A stretch of DNA of 64,000 nucleotides from Caulobacter sp. UNC358MFTsu5.1. Lineage in GTDB: Bacteria; Pseudomonadota; Alphaproteobacteria; Caulobacterales; Caulobacteraceae. The stretch lies in contig NZ_JONW01000012.1 in NCBI RefSeq assembly GCF_000712075.1, positions 238,147 to 302,146 on the forward strand, read 5' to 3'. Below are positions 33,666-41,491 of this stretch, one piece after another (within the stretch, counting starts at the first letter, position 1; each line of letters opens with the position of its first letter). A program made the position numbers and the translations under genes. The notes below the pieces were generated by a model, which had not been told where the DNA came from, searched no databases, and saw nothing but the letters and a program-made list of their open reading frames with translations.

Positions 33666-34598
33666 TCAATGATGGTCGGCCGGGGCCGGTTCGACCGTTC
33701 CGGTCTCATGACCTGGGGGCTCGTGTCCAGCCCCTTGCGCGTCGTCGACCGACGGTTGCCCGCCCGCCGCCAGCTCCGCCGGCTGGTCCTGGGCGCCGCG
33801 CAGCGACGGCGCCTCGGGGTTCGAGACCTTCTCGACATGGCCCGCCGGCCCGGCATGCTTGGCCGCGCCGGGCTCGAGGGCGAAGCCGATCTCCAGGGTG
33901 TTGGCCGTGCGGGGCGGATCCAGCAGGGTCACGGCGAAGTGCCGGGTCTGGCTGGGCGGGATCAGCGGATCGGCGGCGGCGGCCAGTTGCCCGGCCACGC
34001 GCTTCTCGTGCTTGTTCAGCAGAGCCACCCGCAGTGGCGGCGTCGACACCGGGTGGTCGGTGATGTTGCGGATGACGCCGGTGATGGTGATCGCCGCATG
34101 GCCGTTCTGCATCGACGGCTCGGCCTTCAGGTCCTCGACCACCAGGCCGACATTGTTCACGGGCATCCGCGCGAAGGCGTAGGCGCCGGCCGTGCTGGGC
34201 CACAGGTGGGCGACGTTCATGCGGAACACGCCGGCGGCCACCAGCAGCAGCACCATGACCGCGACCATGCCGCCCCAGATGATGCCGGTGGTCTTGGCTT
34301 CCTTCAGGCGGCGCTCGGCGTCGGCGCGCGCGCGGAACACCTTGGGCAGTTCCTCGCCCGGCAGTTGGTCGACGGGGGTCTCGGGATCGTCGGCGGCGTT
34401 CTGGGCTTCCAGCTTGGCCAGCACCTCGGCCGCGGCCAGGTCGGCCGCCGAGGGTTCTTCGAACAGGTCGAGGTCGTCTTCGTTCCGCGCGGTCCAGCGG
34501 GCGCCGCACGACGCGCAGCGCACCGTACGACCCGAGGGACCAACCTTGGAATCGTCGACGAAATAGCGGCTAGCGCACTCGGGACAGGTCAGTATCAT
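33666..34598 (-). CDS. MJ0042 zinc-ribbon / DUF3426 membrane protein
   Basis: 310-residue protein with an N-terminal zinc ribbon (Cys5, Cys8, Cys28, Cys31 in LTCPECASRYF and TVRCASCGARW), a charged linker, one membrane helix (about 105-125) and a C-terminal DUF3426 beta domain (VVEDLKAEPSMQNGHAAITI). The tail is His/Pro/Glu-rich. Function unknown; such proteins are inner-membrane with the ribbon in the cytoplasm. ATG 34598 was chosen because MILTCPECASRYF is the family start. Divergent from ftsE. Confidence 0.9.
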   Translation of the reverse strand: MILTCPECASRYFVDDSKVGPSGRTVRCASCGARWTARNEDDLDLFEEPSAADLAAAEVLAKLEAQNAADDPETPVDQLPGEELPKVFRARADAERRLKEAKTTGIIWGGMVAVMVLLLVAAGVFRMNVAHLWPSTAGAYAFARMPVNNVGLVVEDLKAEPSMQNGHAAITITGVIRNITDHPVSTPPLRVALLNKHEKRVAGQLAAAADPLIPPSQTRHFAVTLLDPPRTANTLEIGFALEPGAAKHAGPAGHVEKVSNPEAPSLRGAQDQPAELAAGGQPSVDDAQGAGHEPPGHETGTVEPAPADHH

Positions 34599-34645
34599 GG
34601 CCGCGAATCGGACGCTCCCCGCTCCTACAAACGAGGTCGCCGATT

Positions 34646-35443
34646 TTGCCAGCCATGTCCACACGACCCAGCGACACACCCTTGCGCATCGATGACGTCC
34701 AGGATGGCGGCGCCGTCCCTGTCGTCCGCTTCGAAGGTGTTTCGATGCGGTACGGACGCGGGCCGGAAACCCTCAGCGATCTCACGTTTACCCTACACCC
34801 AGGGTCTTTCCATTTCCTCACCGGACCGTCGGGGGCCGGAAAGAGTTCGCTGCTCAAGCTGATCTACCTGGCCCACCGTGCGTCACGGGGTCGCGTCGAG
34901 CTGTTCGGCCGCGACATCAGCCTGACCCGGCCCGAGGACCTGCCCTTCGTGCGGCGCCGGATCGGGGTGGTGTTCCAGGACTTCCGCCTGCTGGACCACC
35001 TGTCGGTGTTCGACAACGCCGCCCTGCCGCTGCGCATCGGCGGCCGCAAGCCGGCCAGCTATCGCGACGACGTGGCCGAGCTGCTGCAGTGGGTGGGCCT
35101 GGGCGACCGCATGCACGCCCTGCCCGCCACCCTGTCGGGCGGCGAGAAGCAGCGCCTGGCCATCGCCCGCGCCGTGGTCGACCGGCCCGACGTGCTGCTG
35201 GCCGACGAGCCGACCGGCAACGTCGACCCGGCCATGTCGCTGCGCCTGCTGCGGCTGTTCGTCGAACTGAACCGCCTGGGCACCACCGTGCTGATCGCCA
35301 CCCACGACGAGGACCTGGTCGCCCGCGCCAACCGCCCCACCTTGCACCTGGAGCAGGGCCGCCTGGTCGAGTTCGCCGACGAGGAGCCGGACCCGCCCTA
35401 CGCCTACGAGGACGACGACTACGGCGAGGAGGACGAGGCGTGA
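34646..35443 (+). CDS. ftsE: Cell-division ATP-binding protein FtsE
   Basis: ABC ATPase that with FtsX regulates septal peptidoglycan hydrolysis. Walker A GPSGAGKSS, Q-loop VVFQDFRLL, signature LSGGEKQRLA, Walker B VLLADEPTG and switch His in IATHDED are all intact. It has an N-terminal extension of about 25 residues and an unusual acidic tail (EEPDPPYAYEDDDYGEEDEA). TTG 34646 has GAGG ten bases upstream; ATG 34655 is the alternative start. First of four coupled genes. Confidence 0.96.
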   Translation: MPAMSTRPSDTPLRIDDVQDGGAVPVVRFEGVSMRYGRGPETLSDLTFTLHPGSFHFLTGPSGAGKSSLLKLIYLAHRASRGRVELFGRDISLTRPEDLPFVRRRIGVVFQDFRLLDHLSVFDNAALPLRIGGRKPASYRDDVAELLQWVGLGDRMHALPATLSGGEKQRLAIARAVVDRPDVLLADEPTGNVDPAMSLRLLRLFVELNRLGTTVLIATHDEDLVARANRPTLHLEQGRLVEFADEEPDPPYAYEDDDYGEEDEA

Positions 35444-36330
35444 GCGAGTTCGTCGTCGCCCGCTGGAGGCCGGGCCAGCTGCTGCCGCCGCGCGACGCCC
35501 GCGACGGGTCTCTGGTGTTCGTGGTGGCCGTGCTGTGCTTCCTGGCCTGCCTGACGGCCCTGGCCGCGATCGCCTCGACCCGCGCCGCCACCGGCTGGAC
35601 CGCCCAGCTGACCGGCTCGGCCACCGTGGTGGTCCGCCCCCGCGCCGGCGAAAGCCCCGACAGCGCCGCCGCCCGCGCCGCCGAGACCCTGTCGGGGGTC
35701 AAGGGCGTCAGCGAGGCCCGCGCCCTGCCCAAGGACAAGGCCGAGGCGCTACTGGAACCGTGGATCGGCCGGGAGGCCCTGATCGCCGACCTGCCCGTGC
35801 CGCGGCTGGTGACCCTGGACCTCGACCCAAAGGCCCCGGCCACCGCGGCCGCCCTGACCAAGGCCCTGAAGGACGCCAATGTCGACGCCGTGGTCGACGA
35901 CCACAGCCGCTGGATCGCCGATATCGAGCACGCGGCCCGCCTGGCCGGCTGGGCCGCCATCGGGGTGTTCGCCCTGATCGCCACGGCGGCGGCCGCCGTG
36001 ATCGTCTTCGCCACCCGCGCCGCCCTGACCGCGCGGCACGACATCGTCGAGGTCCTGCACCTGTCCGGCGCCGAGGACGGCTTCATCGCCAACCTGTTCC
36101 AGAACCGCTTCGCGGGCATGGCCTTCTTCGCCGGCTTGCTGGGCGGGGCCGGGGCGGCCATGATCGGGGCGGCGGCGCGGCTCGTGGGGGGCGGCCAGGG
36201 ACTGACGCCGGTCCTGCCGCTGGCCTGGATCGATCTCCTGGCGCCCCTGCCCTGTCCGCTGGTGGCGGCGCTGGTGGCCGGGATCGCGGCCCGCGCCGCC
36301 TCCCTGCGCCTGTTGAGAGGCATGCCGTGA
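35440..36330 (+). CDS. ftsX: Cell-division protein FtsX
   Basis: 296-residue inner-membrane partner of FtsE. One N-terminal helix (FVVAVLCFLACLTALAAIA), an extracytoplasmic domain (GSATVVVRPRAGESPDSAAA to LTKALKDANVDAVVDDHS), then three C-terminal helices typical of FtsX/MacB proteins. Start GTG overlaps the ftsE stop in GTGA. The periplasmic loop is where FtsX contacts hydrolase activators (for example EnvC in enterics). Confidence 0.92.
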   Translation: MSEFVVARWRPGQLLPPRDARDGSLVFVVAVLCFLACLTALAAIASTRAATGWTAQLTGSATVVVRPRAGESPDSAAARAAETLSGVKGVSEARALPKDKAEALLEPWIGREALIADLPVPRLVTLDLDPKAPATAAALTKALKDANVDAVVDDHSRWIADIEHAARLAGWAAIGVFALIATAAAAVIVFATRAALTARHDIVEVLHLSGAEDGFIANLFQNRFAGMAFFAGLLGGAGAAMIGAAARLVGGGQGLTPVLPLAWIDLLAPLPCPLVAALVAGIAARAASLRLLRGMP

Positions 36331-36950
36331 AGAGCTTCGCAGCGCTGCTGATCGTGGTGATGGTCTGGTTCGTGGGCCTGCTGGCCTTCACCAGCCGCGT
36401 CGATCAGTCGACCCCGCCCGCCGAACCGCCCGTGTCCGACGGCGTGGTGGTGCTGACCGGCGCCTCCAACGTGCGGCTGGAGCAGGCGACCAAGCTGCTG
36501 GAGGCCGGCAAGGGCAAGCGCCTGCTGATCTCGGGCGTCAACCGCGAGGCCTCGCGCGACGACGTGCTGGGCGTGACCAAGGCCGTGCGGCCGATCTACG
36601 ACTGCTGCGTCGACCTGGGCTACTCGGCCGCCGACACCATCGGCAACGCCAGCGAGAGCGCCGAGTGGGCCAAGGCCAAGAACTATCACAGCCTGATCGT
36701 GGTCACGGCCGACTACCACATGCCGCGCTCGATGCTGGAGTTGCACGCGGCCATGCCCGACGTGGCCCTGCACCCCTACCCCGTCGTCACCGAGAGCCTG
36801 AACGCCCACCGCTGGTGGAAAGGCGGCACGAGCGCCCGGCGGATGATCGTGGAATACTGCAAATACCTGGCGATCCTGGGCCGTGAGGCGTTCCTCAGCC
36901 TGGGCCCCAAGGACAAGGCCGGTCCCGAGCCGGCGAAGGAAGCGTCTTGA
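36327..36950 (+). CDS. YdcF/SanA (DUF218) family membrane protein
   Basis: 207-residue protein with an N-terminal signal-anchor helix (LLIVVMVWFVGLLAFTSRV) and a DUF218 domain: DGVVVLTGASNVRLEQATKL, RLLISGVNREASRDD, GNASESAEWAKAKNYHSLIV and TADYHMPRSMLEL. Members such as ElyC and SanA act in envelope polysaccharide or peptidoglycan lipid metabolism. GTG start overlaps the ftsX stop; its own stop overlaps the plsC start. Confidence 0.9.
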   Translation: MKSFAALLIVVMVWFVGLLAFTSRVDQSTPPAEPPVSDGVVVLTGASNVRLEQATKLLEAGKGKRLLISGVNREASRDDVLGVTKAVRPIYDCCVDLGYSAADTIGNASESAEWAKAKNYHSLIVVTADYHMPRSMLELHAAMPDVALHPYPVVTESLNAHRWWKGGTSARRMIVEYCKYLAILGREAFLSLGPKDKAGPEPAKEAS

Positions 36951-37657
36951 TCTATCTGCGTTCGTTCCTGTTCCAGCTGTTCTTCTGGCTGTGGTCGGTG
37001 GTCTGGGCGATCGGCATGATCGTGACCTATCCCCTGCCCCGCCGGTTCAACACCTGGTCGCTGACGACCTGGTCCAAGGGCCTGATCTGGGCCCTGCGCT
37101 GGCTGGCCGACATCAAGGTCGAGGTGCGCGGCGCCCAGTACAAGCCGACCGGTCCGGCCCTGGTCGCGGCCAAGCACCAGTCGATGTTCGACGTCTTCAG
37201 CCAGTTCGCCCTGCTGCCCGACGCCTGCTTCGTGATGAAGAAGGAACTGCTGATGGTGCCGCTGTTCGGCTGGCACGGGCTGAAGGCGCGCATGGTGGTG
37301 GTGGACCGCGAAGGCCACTCGACCGCCCTCAAGAAGCTGGTGCGCGACACGGTCGAGCGCATGACGGAGACGCGCCAGGTCGTGATCTTCCCGGAAGGCA
37401 CGCGCGGCGACGTCGGCGTGCCCGGCGACTACAAGCCCGGCATCGCGGCGCTCTATCGCGAACTGGAGATGCCGGTCACGCCCCTGGCCCTCAACTGCGG
37501 CGTCCACTGGCCGCGCGGTTTCCTGCGCCCGCCCGGCACGATCGTGTTCGAATACCTGCCGCCGATCCCCGCCGGCCTGAAGCGCGGCGAGTTCATGCGC
37601 GAGCTGCAGACCCGGATCGACACCGCGACCAAGGCGCTGGAGGACGAGGGGCTCTAG
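36947..37657 (+). CDS. plsC: Lysophospholipid acyltransferase (PlsC family)
   Basis: 236-residue inner-membrane enzyme that acylates lysophosphatidic acid in phospholipid synthesis. The HX4D motif is KHQSMFD and the second motif is IFPEGTRGD; PVTPLALNCGVHWPRG fits motif IV. TTG start with GGAAG upstream, overlapping the ydcF stop. Fourth gene of the ftsE-ftsX-ydcF-plsC unit, linking division, wall and membrane synthesis. The inverted-repeat element copy 2 begins three bases after its stop codon. Confidence 0.93.
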   Translation: MIYLRSFLFQLFFWLWSVVWAIGMIVTYPLPRRFNTWSLTTWSKGLIWALRWLADIKVEVRGAQYKPTGPALVAAKHQSMFDVFSQFALLPDACFVMKKELLMVPLFGWHGLKARMVVVDREGHSTALKKLVRDTVERMTETRQVVIFPEGTRGDVGVPGDYKPGIAALYRELEMPVTPLALNCGVHWPRGFLRPPGTIVFEYLPPIPAGLKRGEFMRELQTRIDTATKALEDEGL

Positions 37658-37659
37658 AC

Positions 37660-37740
37660 CAGGGACATGCCCTCGTGGCGTGTCCCCAAGTCCCGGCTCG
37701 GCGCTAGCTGATGGGGACACGCCGCGAGGGCATGTCCCCG
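37660..37740. repeat. Inverted-repeat element, copy 2
   Basis: Two 29-base arms (37660-37688 and 37712-37740) pair with one G-A end mismatch and one T/G position, around a 23-base loop with GGCTCGGCGC, as in copy 1. Where copy 1 has CCCTTG/CAAGGG, this copy has CCCTCG/CGAGGG, a compensated change. It starts right after plsC and its right part encodes the C-terminal residues and stop codon of the convergent beta-hydroxylase gene. Confidence 0.85.
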
Positions 37741-38306
37741 GCCGAGTCGAAGAACCCCATCAGCCAGTCGTTGGCCATCAGGTCCAGCACCAGGTGCACC
37801 CGGTCGCTCGTCCCGCGATTGGCCACCGCGTGCGGATCGCCCAGGCGCAGGTACCAGGCCTGGCCCTCCTTCATGTCGACGCGCCGGCGGTTGAGCAGGA
37901 ACTCGACGTCGGGATTGGTCGTCACCGGCACGTGGATGCGGGCCGTGCCGCTCTCGACGCCCAGGTCCAGGTCGGTGTGCTCCTTGATCACCGAGCCGGG
38001 CGTCAGCCGCATCAGCCGGACGCTGCGCGCCTCGCAGGCGAAGGTGGCGATCACCGCGCGGAAATAGGGGCAGGCGTCCAGGAACAGCGTGTCGACGAAT
38101 TCGGTGGCCGTCGGGTCGGAATAGATCATCCGGATCGGATGGGTCTCGCCGGCCGTGCAGCGCAGCGGGATCACGCTCCAGTCGCCCTCGTAGTTCTGGC
38201 GCACGAAGTGCGAGGTCCAGGGCGTGGCCGACAGGGCCTCCAGGTCGCGCCGCAGCAGGACCGGGTCGAAGCTCAACGGCAGTTGCAATCTGTCCGGGTA
38301 GGCCAT
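37704..38306 (-). CDS. Aspartyl/asparaginyl beta-hydroxylase family protein
   Basis: 200-residue Fe(II)/2-oxoglutarate oxygenase. The metal and cosubstrate residues of the family are present: His110 and Asp112 in IKEHTDLDLG, His159 in GDPHAVANRG and the 2-oxoglutarate Arg169 in DRVHLVLDL. Its substrate (a protein, peptide or small molecule) is unknown. The last residues (GDMPSRRVPIS) are encoded by repeat element copy 2. It is divergent from the sulfotransferase fusion gene, 98 bases away. Confidence 0.9.
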   Translation of the reverse strand: MAYPDRLQLPLSFDPVLLRRDLEALSATPWTSHFVRQNYEGDWSVIPLRCTAGETHPIRMIYSDPTATEFVDTLFLDACPYFRAVIATFACEARSVRLMRLTPGSVIKEHTDLDLGVESGTARIHVPVTTNPDVEFLLNRRRVDMKEGQAWYLRLGDPHAVANRGTSDRVHLVLDLMANDWLMGFFDSAGDMPSRRVPIS

Positions 38307-38320
38307 CCAGTGACGCTAGT

Positions 38321-38389
38321 GCGCTTTCGAGCGAAGTGGAAACCGGTTCGCGTGAAGAAAGCGCGCCAAGAGCAAAGCGCTTTCGAGCG
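38321..38389. repeat. Dispersed intergenic repeat between hydroxylase and sulfotransferase
   Basis: Inverted arms GCGCTTTC (38321-38328) and GAAAGCGC (38357-38364) surround GAGCGAAGTGGAAACCGG and a GTTCGCGTGAA stretch; GCGCTTTCGAGCG recurs at 38377-38389. This resembles an intergenic repeat I recall from several alphaproteobacteria with the form GTGGAAACCGGTTCGCG. It occupies most of the divergent promoter region. Confidence 0.55.
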
Positions 38390-38404
38390 GCGCCGCAAGC
38401 GGGG

Positions 38405-39547
38405 ATGGCGGAGACGATGACGACGGGCCTGGAGGCGCTGCGCGACCTGATCCTCGACGCCGCCGCCCTGTCGCAAGCCCTGGACGCCATCGCCGACCCC
38501 GAGACGTTCGCCGCGCGGGCTGCCGAGGCGGCGCGGGCGGCGGGCCTTCCGGTCGAGGCCGACGAGGTCCGCGCGGCGGTCCGGACCGCGTCCATCCCGC
38601 CCGCCGAACGCGCGATCGCCCCGCCGGGCTGGCTGCCGGCCGAGGTCTCGGACCTGGACGGCCGGACGGTGGTCGGCTGGCGCTGGTTCGGACCCCGGCG
38701 GCTGACGGCGCCGTTCTACGCCGACGACCTGATGGAGGCCGGCTATCGCCCGCTGAACCGGTTGGCGAGGCTGCAGACACCCATGCCGGGCCCGGACGAC
38801 CGCCCGACCCGCGCGCCCGACGGCCTGGTCTTCCACATGTCGCGCTGCGGCTCGACCCTGGCGGCCCAGATGCTGGCGGCCGCGCCCGCCAACGTCGTGA
38901 TCTCCGAGGCCCCGCCGATCGACGCGGTGCTGCGGCTGGCGATCGAGGACGACGCCAAGGTCGCGGCTTTGCGGGCCATGGTCGCGGCTCTCGGCCAGGC
39001 CCGGGCCGGCGAGATCCGCCTGTTCCTGAAACTGGACTGCTGGCACGTGCGCGACCTGCCGCTGTTCCGGCGCGCCTTCCCGGACACGCCCTGGGTCTTC
39101 GTCTACCGCGAGCCGGTCGAGGTGCTGGTCTCGCACCTGCGCCGCCGGGGCGTGCAGATGATCCCGGAGCTGGTCCCCTCGGCGCGACTGGGCCTGGCCA
39201 CGCCCCAAACGCCCGACGCCGACTACTGCGCTCAGGTCCTGGCGGCGCTGTGCGAGGCCGCCGCGCGCCACTACCCGGCCGGCGACGGACGGCTGGTGAA
39301 CCACGCCGACCTGCCCGAGGCCCTGTTCACAGCGATCCTGCCCGGGTTCGGCGTCGCCCTTTCCGACGACGAGACGGCGGCGATGCGCGCGGCCGGCGCC
39401 CGCGACGCCAAGGCGCCCGGCCAGGACTATGTCCCGGACGGCGAGGCGAAGCGCCGGGAAGCCGGCGACGACCTGCGGGCGATCAGCGAGCGGCGCGTGG
39501 GCGACGTCTACCGGCGGCTCGAAGCTCTACGGTCGGACCAGCCCTAG
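38405..39547 (+). CDS. Sulfotransferase-like protein with Nif11-like N-terminus
   Basis: 380-residue protein. The P-loop sulfotransferase motif is LVFHMSRCGSTLAAQMLAAA (about 141-160), where PAPS phosphates would bind, followed by a helical domain with VFVYREPVEVLVSHL, a typical PAPS-site strand. The first 60 residues (LRDLILDAAALSQALDAIAD then FAARAAEAARAAGLPVEADE) resemble a Nif11 domain, known as leader of some RiPP peptides and as an accessory domain. ATG 38405; ATG 38417 has a better-spaced GGAG. Its stop overlaps the chaC stop in CTAG. Confidence 0.8.
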   Translation: MAETMTTGLEALRDLILDAAALSQALDAIADPETFAARAAEAARAAGLPVEADEVRAAVRTASIPPAERAIAPPGWLPAEVSDLDGRTVVGWRWFGPRRLTAPFYADDLMEAGYRPLNRLARLQTPMPGPDDRPTRAPDGLVFHMSRCGSTLAAQMLAAAPANVVISEAPPIDAVLRLAIEDDAKVAALRAMVAALGQARAGEIRLFLKLDCWHVRDLPLFRRAFPDTPWVFVYREPVEVLVSHLRRRGVQMIPELVPSARLGLATPQTPDADYCAQVLAALCEAAARHYPAGDGRLVNHADLPEALFTAILPGFGVALSDDETAAMRAAGARDAKAPGQDYVPDGEAKRREAGDDLRAISERRVGDVYRRLEALRSDQP

Positions 39548-40095
39548 GCCGCCGCCTCTTCCCGCGCCTCGACCATCTTCAGCAGCGCTTCCATGGCGTG
39601 GTCGCGCACCCCGTCTTCGCGGAGGTGCATGACCAGGTCGCGGAGATAGTCGATGTTGCGCCCCGACAGCCCGCTGGCCCCGGCGATCAGCTCGGCCTGC
39701 TGCTCCAGGGTCAGGGCCCCGGCCCACTGGCCGTGCTTCATGTCCGAGAGGAAGACCAACGACTTCACCTTGCCGTTCCCGTCGATCTTCAGCTCGGACC
39801 AGGCCTCGAAATAGGTCTCGGTCGGTTGTTCGCGTTCGCGCAGATAGGCGTAGACCTCGGGCCACTCGGCGGCGGCCACGCGATAGGCCACGCCCCGCAC
39901 CGCACCGCCCGGCGCCAGGCCCAGCACCAGACCCGGCCGCTCATAGGTGCCCCGGTGGTGGACCGAATAGATGCAGAAGGCGCGGCGGCGCCCATGGAGC
40001 AGAGCCGTTCTTCGCTCTATGAACGGGAACCCGGGCCGCCACATCAGCGATCCATATCCGAACACCCAGCGGTCTTCGCTGCCTTCAACGCTCAT
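39544..40095 (-). CDS. chaC: ChaC-type gamma-glutamylcyclotransferase
   Basis: 183-residue enzyme that degrades glutathione to 5-oxoproline and Cys-Gly. Signature FGYGSLMWRPGF at the N-terminus, RRRAFCIYSVHHRG, and the conserved GVAYRVA. Catalytic Glu is in YLREREQPTETY. ATG 40095 has GGGAA upstream and places the FGYGSL motif near residue 12; a longer start at 40134 would overlap the divergent DUF2125 start. Confidence 0.93.
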   Translation of the reverse strand: MSVEGSEDRWVFGYGSLMWRPGFPFIERRTALLHGRRRAFCIYSVHHRGTYERPGLVLGLAPGGAVRGVAYRVAAAEWPEVYAYLREREQPTETYFEAWSELKIDGNGKVKSLVFLSDMKHGQWAGALTLEQQAELIAGASGLSGRNIDYLRDLVMHLREDGVRDHAMEALLKMVEAREEAAA

Positions 40096-40125
40096 CAACT
40101 GTTCCCGACCGGAGCCGCCTGTTCC

Positions 40126-41136
40126 ATGACCCATAGCGCCGCCGCCCCGTCCCGCAAGCCCCGGCGTCGCGGTCTACTGGCGCCTTTCGTGATTCTGGCC
40201 ATCGTCGCCGTCGGCTGGAGCATCGGCTGGGTGTGGTTGCGCGGCCAGGCCGAGCAGCGGATGGACGCCACCGCCCTGTCGCTGAAGTCGCGCGGCTACG
40301 ACCTGTCGTGGGAGAGCCGGACGTTCAGCGGCTATCCGTTCCGCATGGACGTCAAGCTGGTCAACGCCCGCGTCGCCGAGCCGTCCGGCTGGGCCCTGCG
40401 CGCGCCGCTGCTGAACGGCGAGGCCAACGCCTACGACATCGGCCACTGGGTGGTGATCGCGCCCCAGGGCGTGATCATGACACGGCCGATCAACGGCGAC
40501 GTCCAGATCACCGGCCAGGCCCTGCGCGCCAGCTTCGCCGGCTTCGATCAGTATCCGCCGCGAATCTCGGTGGAGGGGGCGAACCTGGTGTTCACCCCGG
40601 TGGCCGGGGCCGCGCCGTTCCCCCTGTTGTCGACAGCCGGCCTGCAGTTGCACGTCCGTCCCGGTCCCGACGACCAGGGCGCGATCTTCTTCGAGGCCAA
40701 GGGCGCCAAGGCCCGCTTCACCGGCCTGATGGGCCGTATCGCCGCCGACCGCACCGCCGACCTGATCTGGGACTCCAAGATCAGCAAGATCAGCGCCCTG
40801 CACGGGTCCAGCTGGGCCGACGCGGTCAACGACTGGTCCGACGCCGGCGGGACGCTGACGGTGCAGCAGGGCAAGCTGAACGCCGGCGAGGCGCTGCTGG
40901 AGGCCAAGTCGGGCGCCCTGACCGTGGACGACGACGGCCGCCTGCAGGGCGCGCTGGACGTCACGGTCCGCGAGGTCCCCACGCCCGACCAGGCGATCCG
41001 GAGCCCCGAAGCCGCCGCCGCGGCCCTCGCCCAGGCCCTGGGCCGCGACCCGACCCTGTCGGCGACCCTGCGGTTCGAGAAGGGCCGCACGCGCCTGGGC
41101 CTGTTCGACACGGGGCCGGCGCCGCGGGTCTACTAG
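40126..41136 (+). CDS. DUF2125 family membrane-anchored protein
   Basis: 336-residue alphaproteobacterial protein of unknown function. An N-terminal basic stretch and a membrane helix (LLAPFVILAIVAVGWSIGWVW) are followed by a beta-rich extracytoplasmic domain with RGYDLSWESRTFSGYPFRMD, RAPLLNGEANAYDIGHWVVI and a repeated AsmA-like pattern. DUF2125 proteins probably sit in the inner membrane facing the periplasm. Its stop overlaps the higA stop in CTAG. Confidence 0.9.
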   Translation: MTHSAAAPSRKPRRRGLLAPFVILAIVAVGWSIGWVWLRGQAEQRMDATALSLKSRGYDLSWESRTFSGYPFRMDVKLVNARVAEPSGWALRAPLLNGEANAYDIGHWVVIAPQGVIMTRPINGDVQITGQALRASFAGFDQYPPRISVEGANLVFTPVAGAAPFPLLSTAGLQLHVRPGPDDQGAIFFEAKGAKARFTGLMGRIAADRTADLIWDSKISKISALHGSSWADAVNDWSDAGGTLTVQQGKLNAGEALLEAKSGALTVDDDGRLQGALDVTVREVPTPDQAIRSPEAAAAALAQALGRDPTLSATLRFEKGRTRLGLFDTGPAPRVY

Positions 41137-41456
41137 GCGGCGGCGTCGATCGGTTCGATCGTGGCGATGTCCTCCGCCAGCGCCCGCTTGGCCGTCTCCA
41201 GGTCGTAGCGGGTCTGGAGATTGAGCCAGAACTGCGCGGTGGCCCCGAACAGCTTTTCGAGACGCAGGGCCGTATCGACCGTCACCGGCGTCTGGCCGCG
41301 CACCAGCTTCTCGATGCGGGGTCGCGCGATGTGCAGACGCGCCGCCGTCTTTCCTGGTGAGAGGCCGAACGGCCTGATGAATTCCTCCAGCAGGATCTCG
41401 CCCGGATGAACCGGGGCGAGTTGATCTGTGGGATTGCCGGCGATGTGCGAAGCCAT
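41133..41456 (-). CDS. higA: HigA family antitoxin
   Basis: 107-residue antitoxin with a Cro/C1 helix-turn-helix: PVHPGEILLEEFIRPFGLSP then KTAARLHIARPRIEKLVRGQ, the typical HigA/VapI segment, and FWLNLQTRYDLETAK. ATG 41456 has GGAG six bases upstream and was preferred to ATG 41468. It follows the toxin gene by 35 bases in the toxin-first order normal for higBA. Confidence 0.93.
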   Translation of the reverse strand: MASHIAGNPTDQLAPVHPGEILLEEFIRPFGLSPGKTAARLHIARPRIEKLVRGQTPVTVDTALRLEKLFGATAQFWLNLQTRYDLETAKRALAEDIATIEPIDAAA

Positions 41457-41491
41457 CGCTTTCTCCATGATTACAGGTTGCCCCTGATGGC

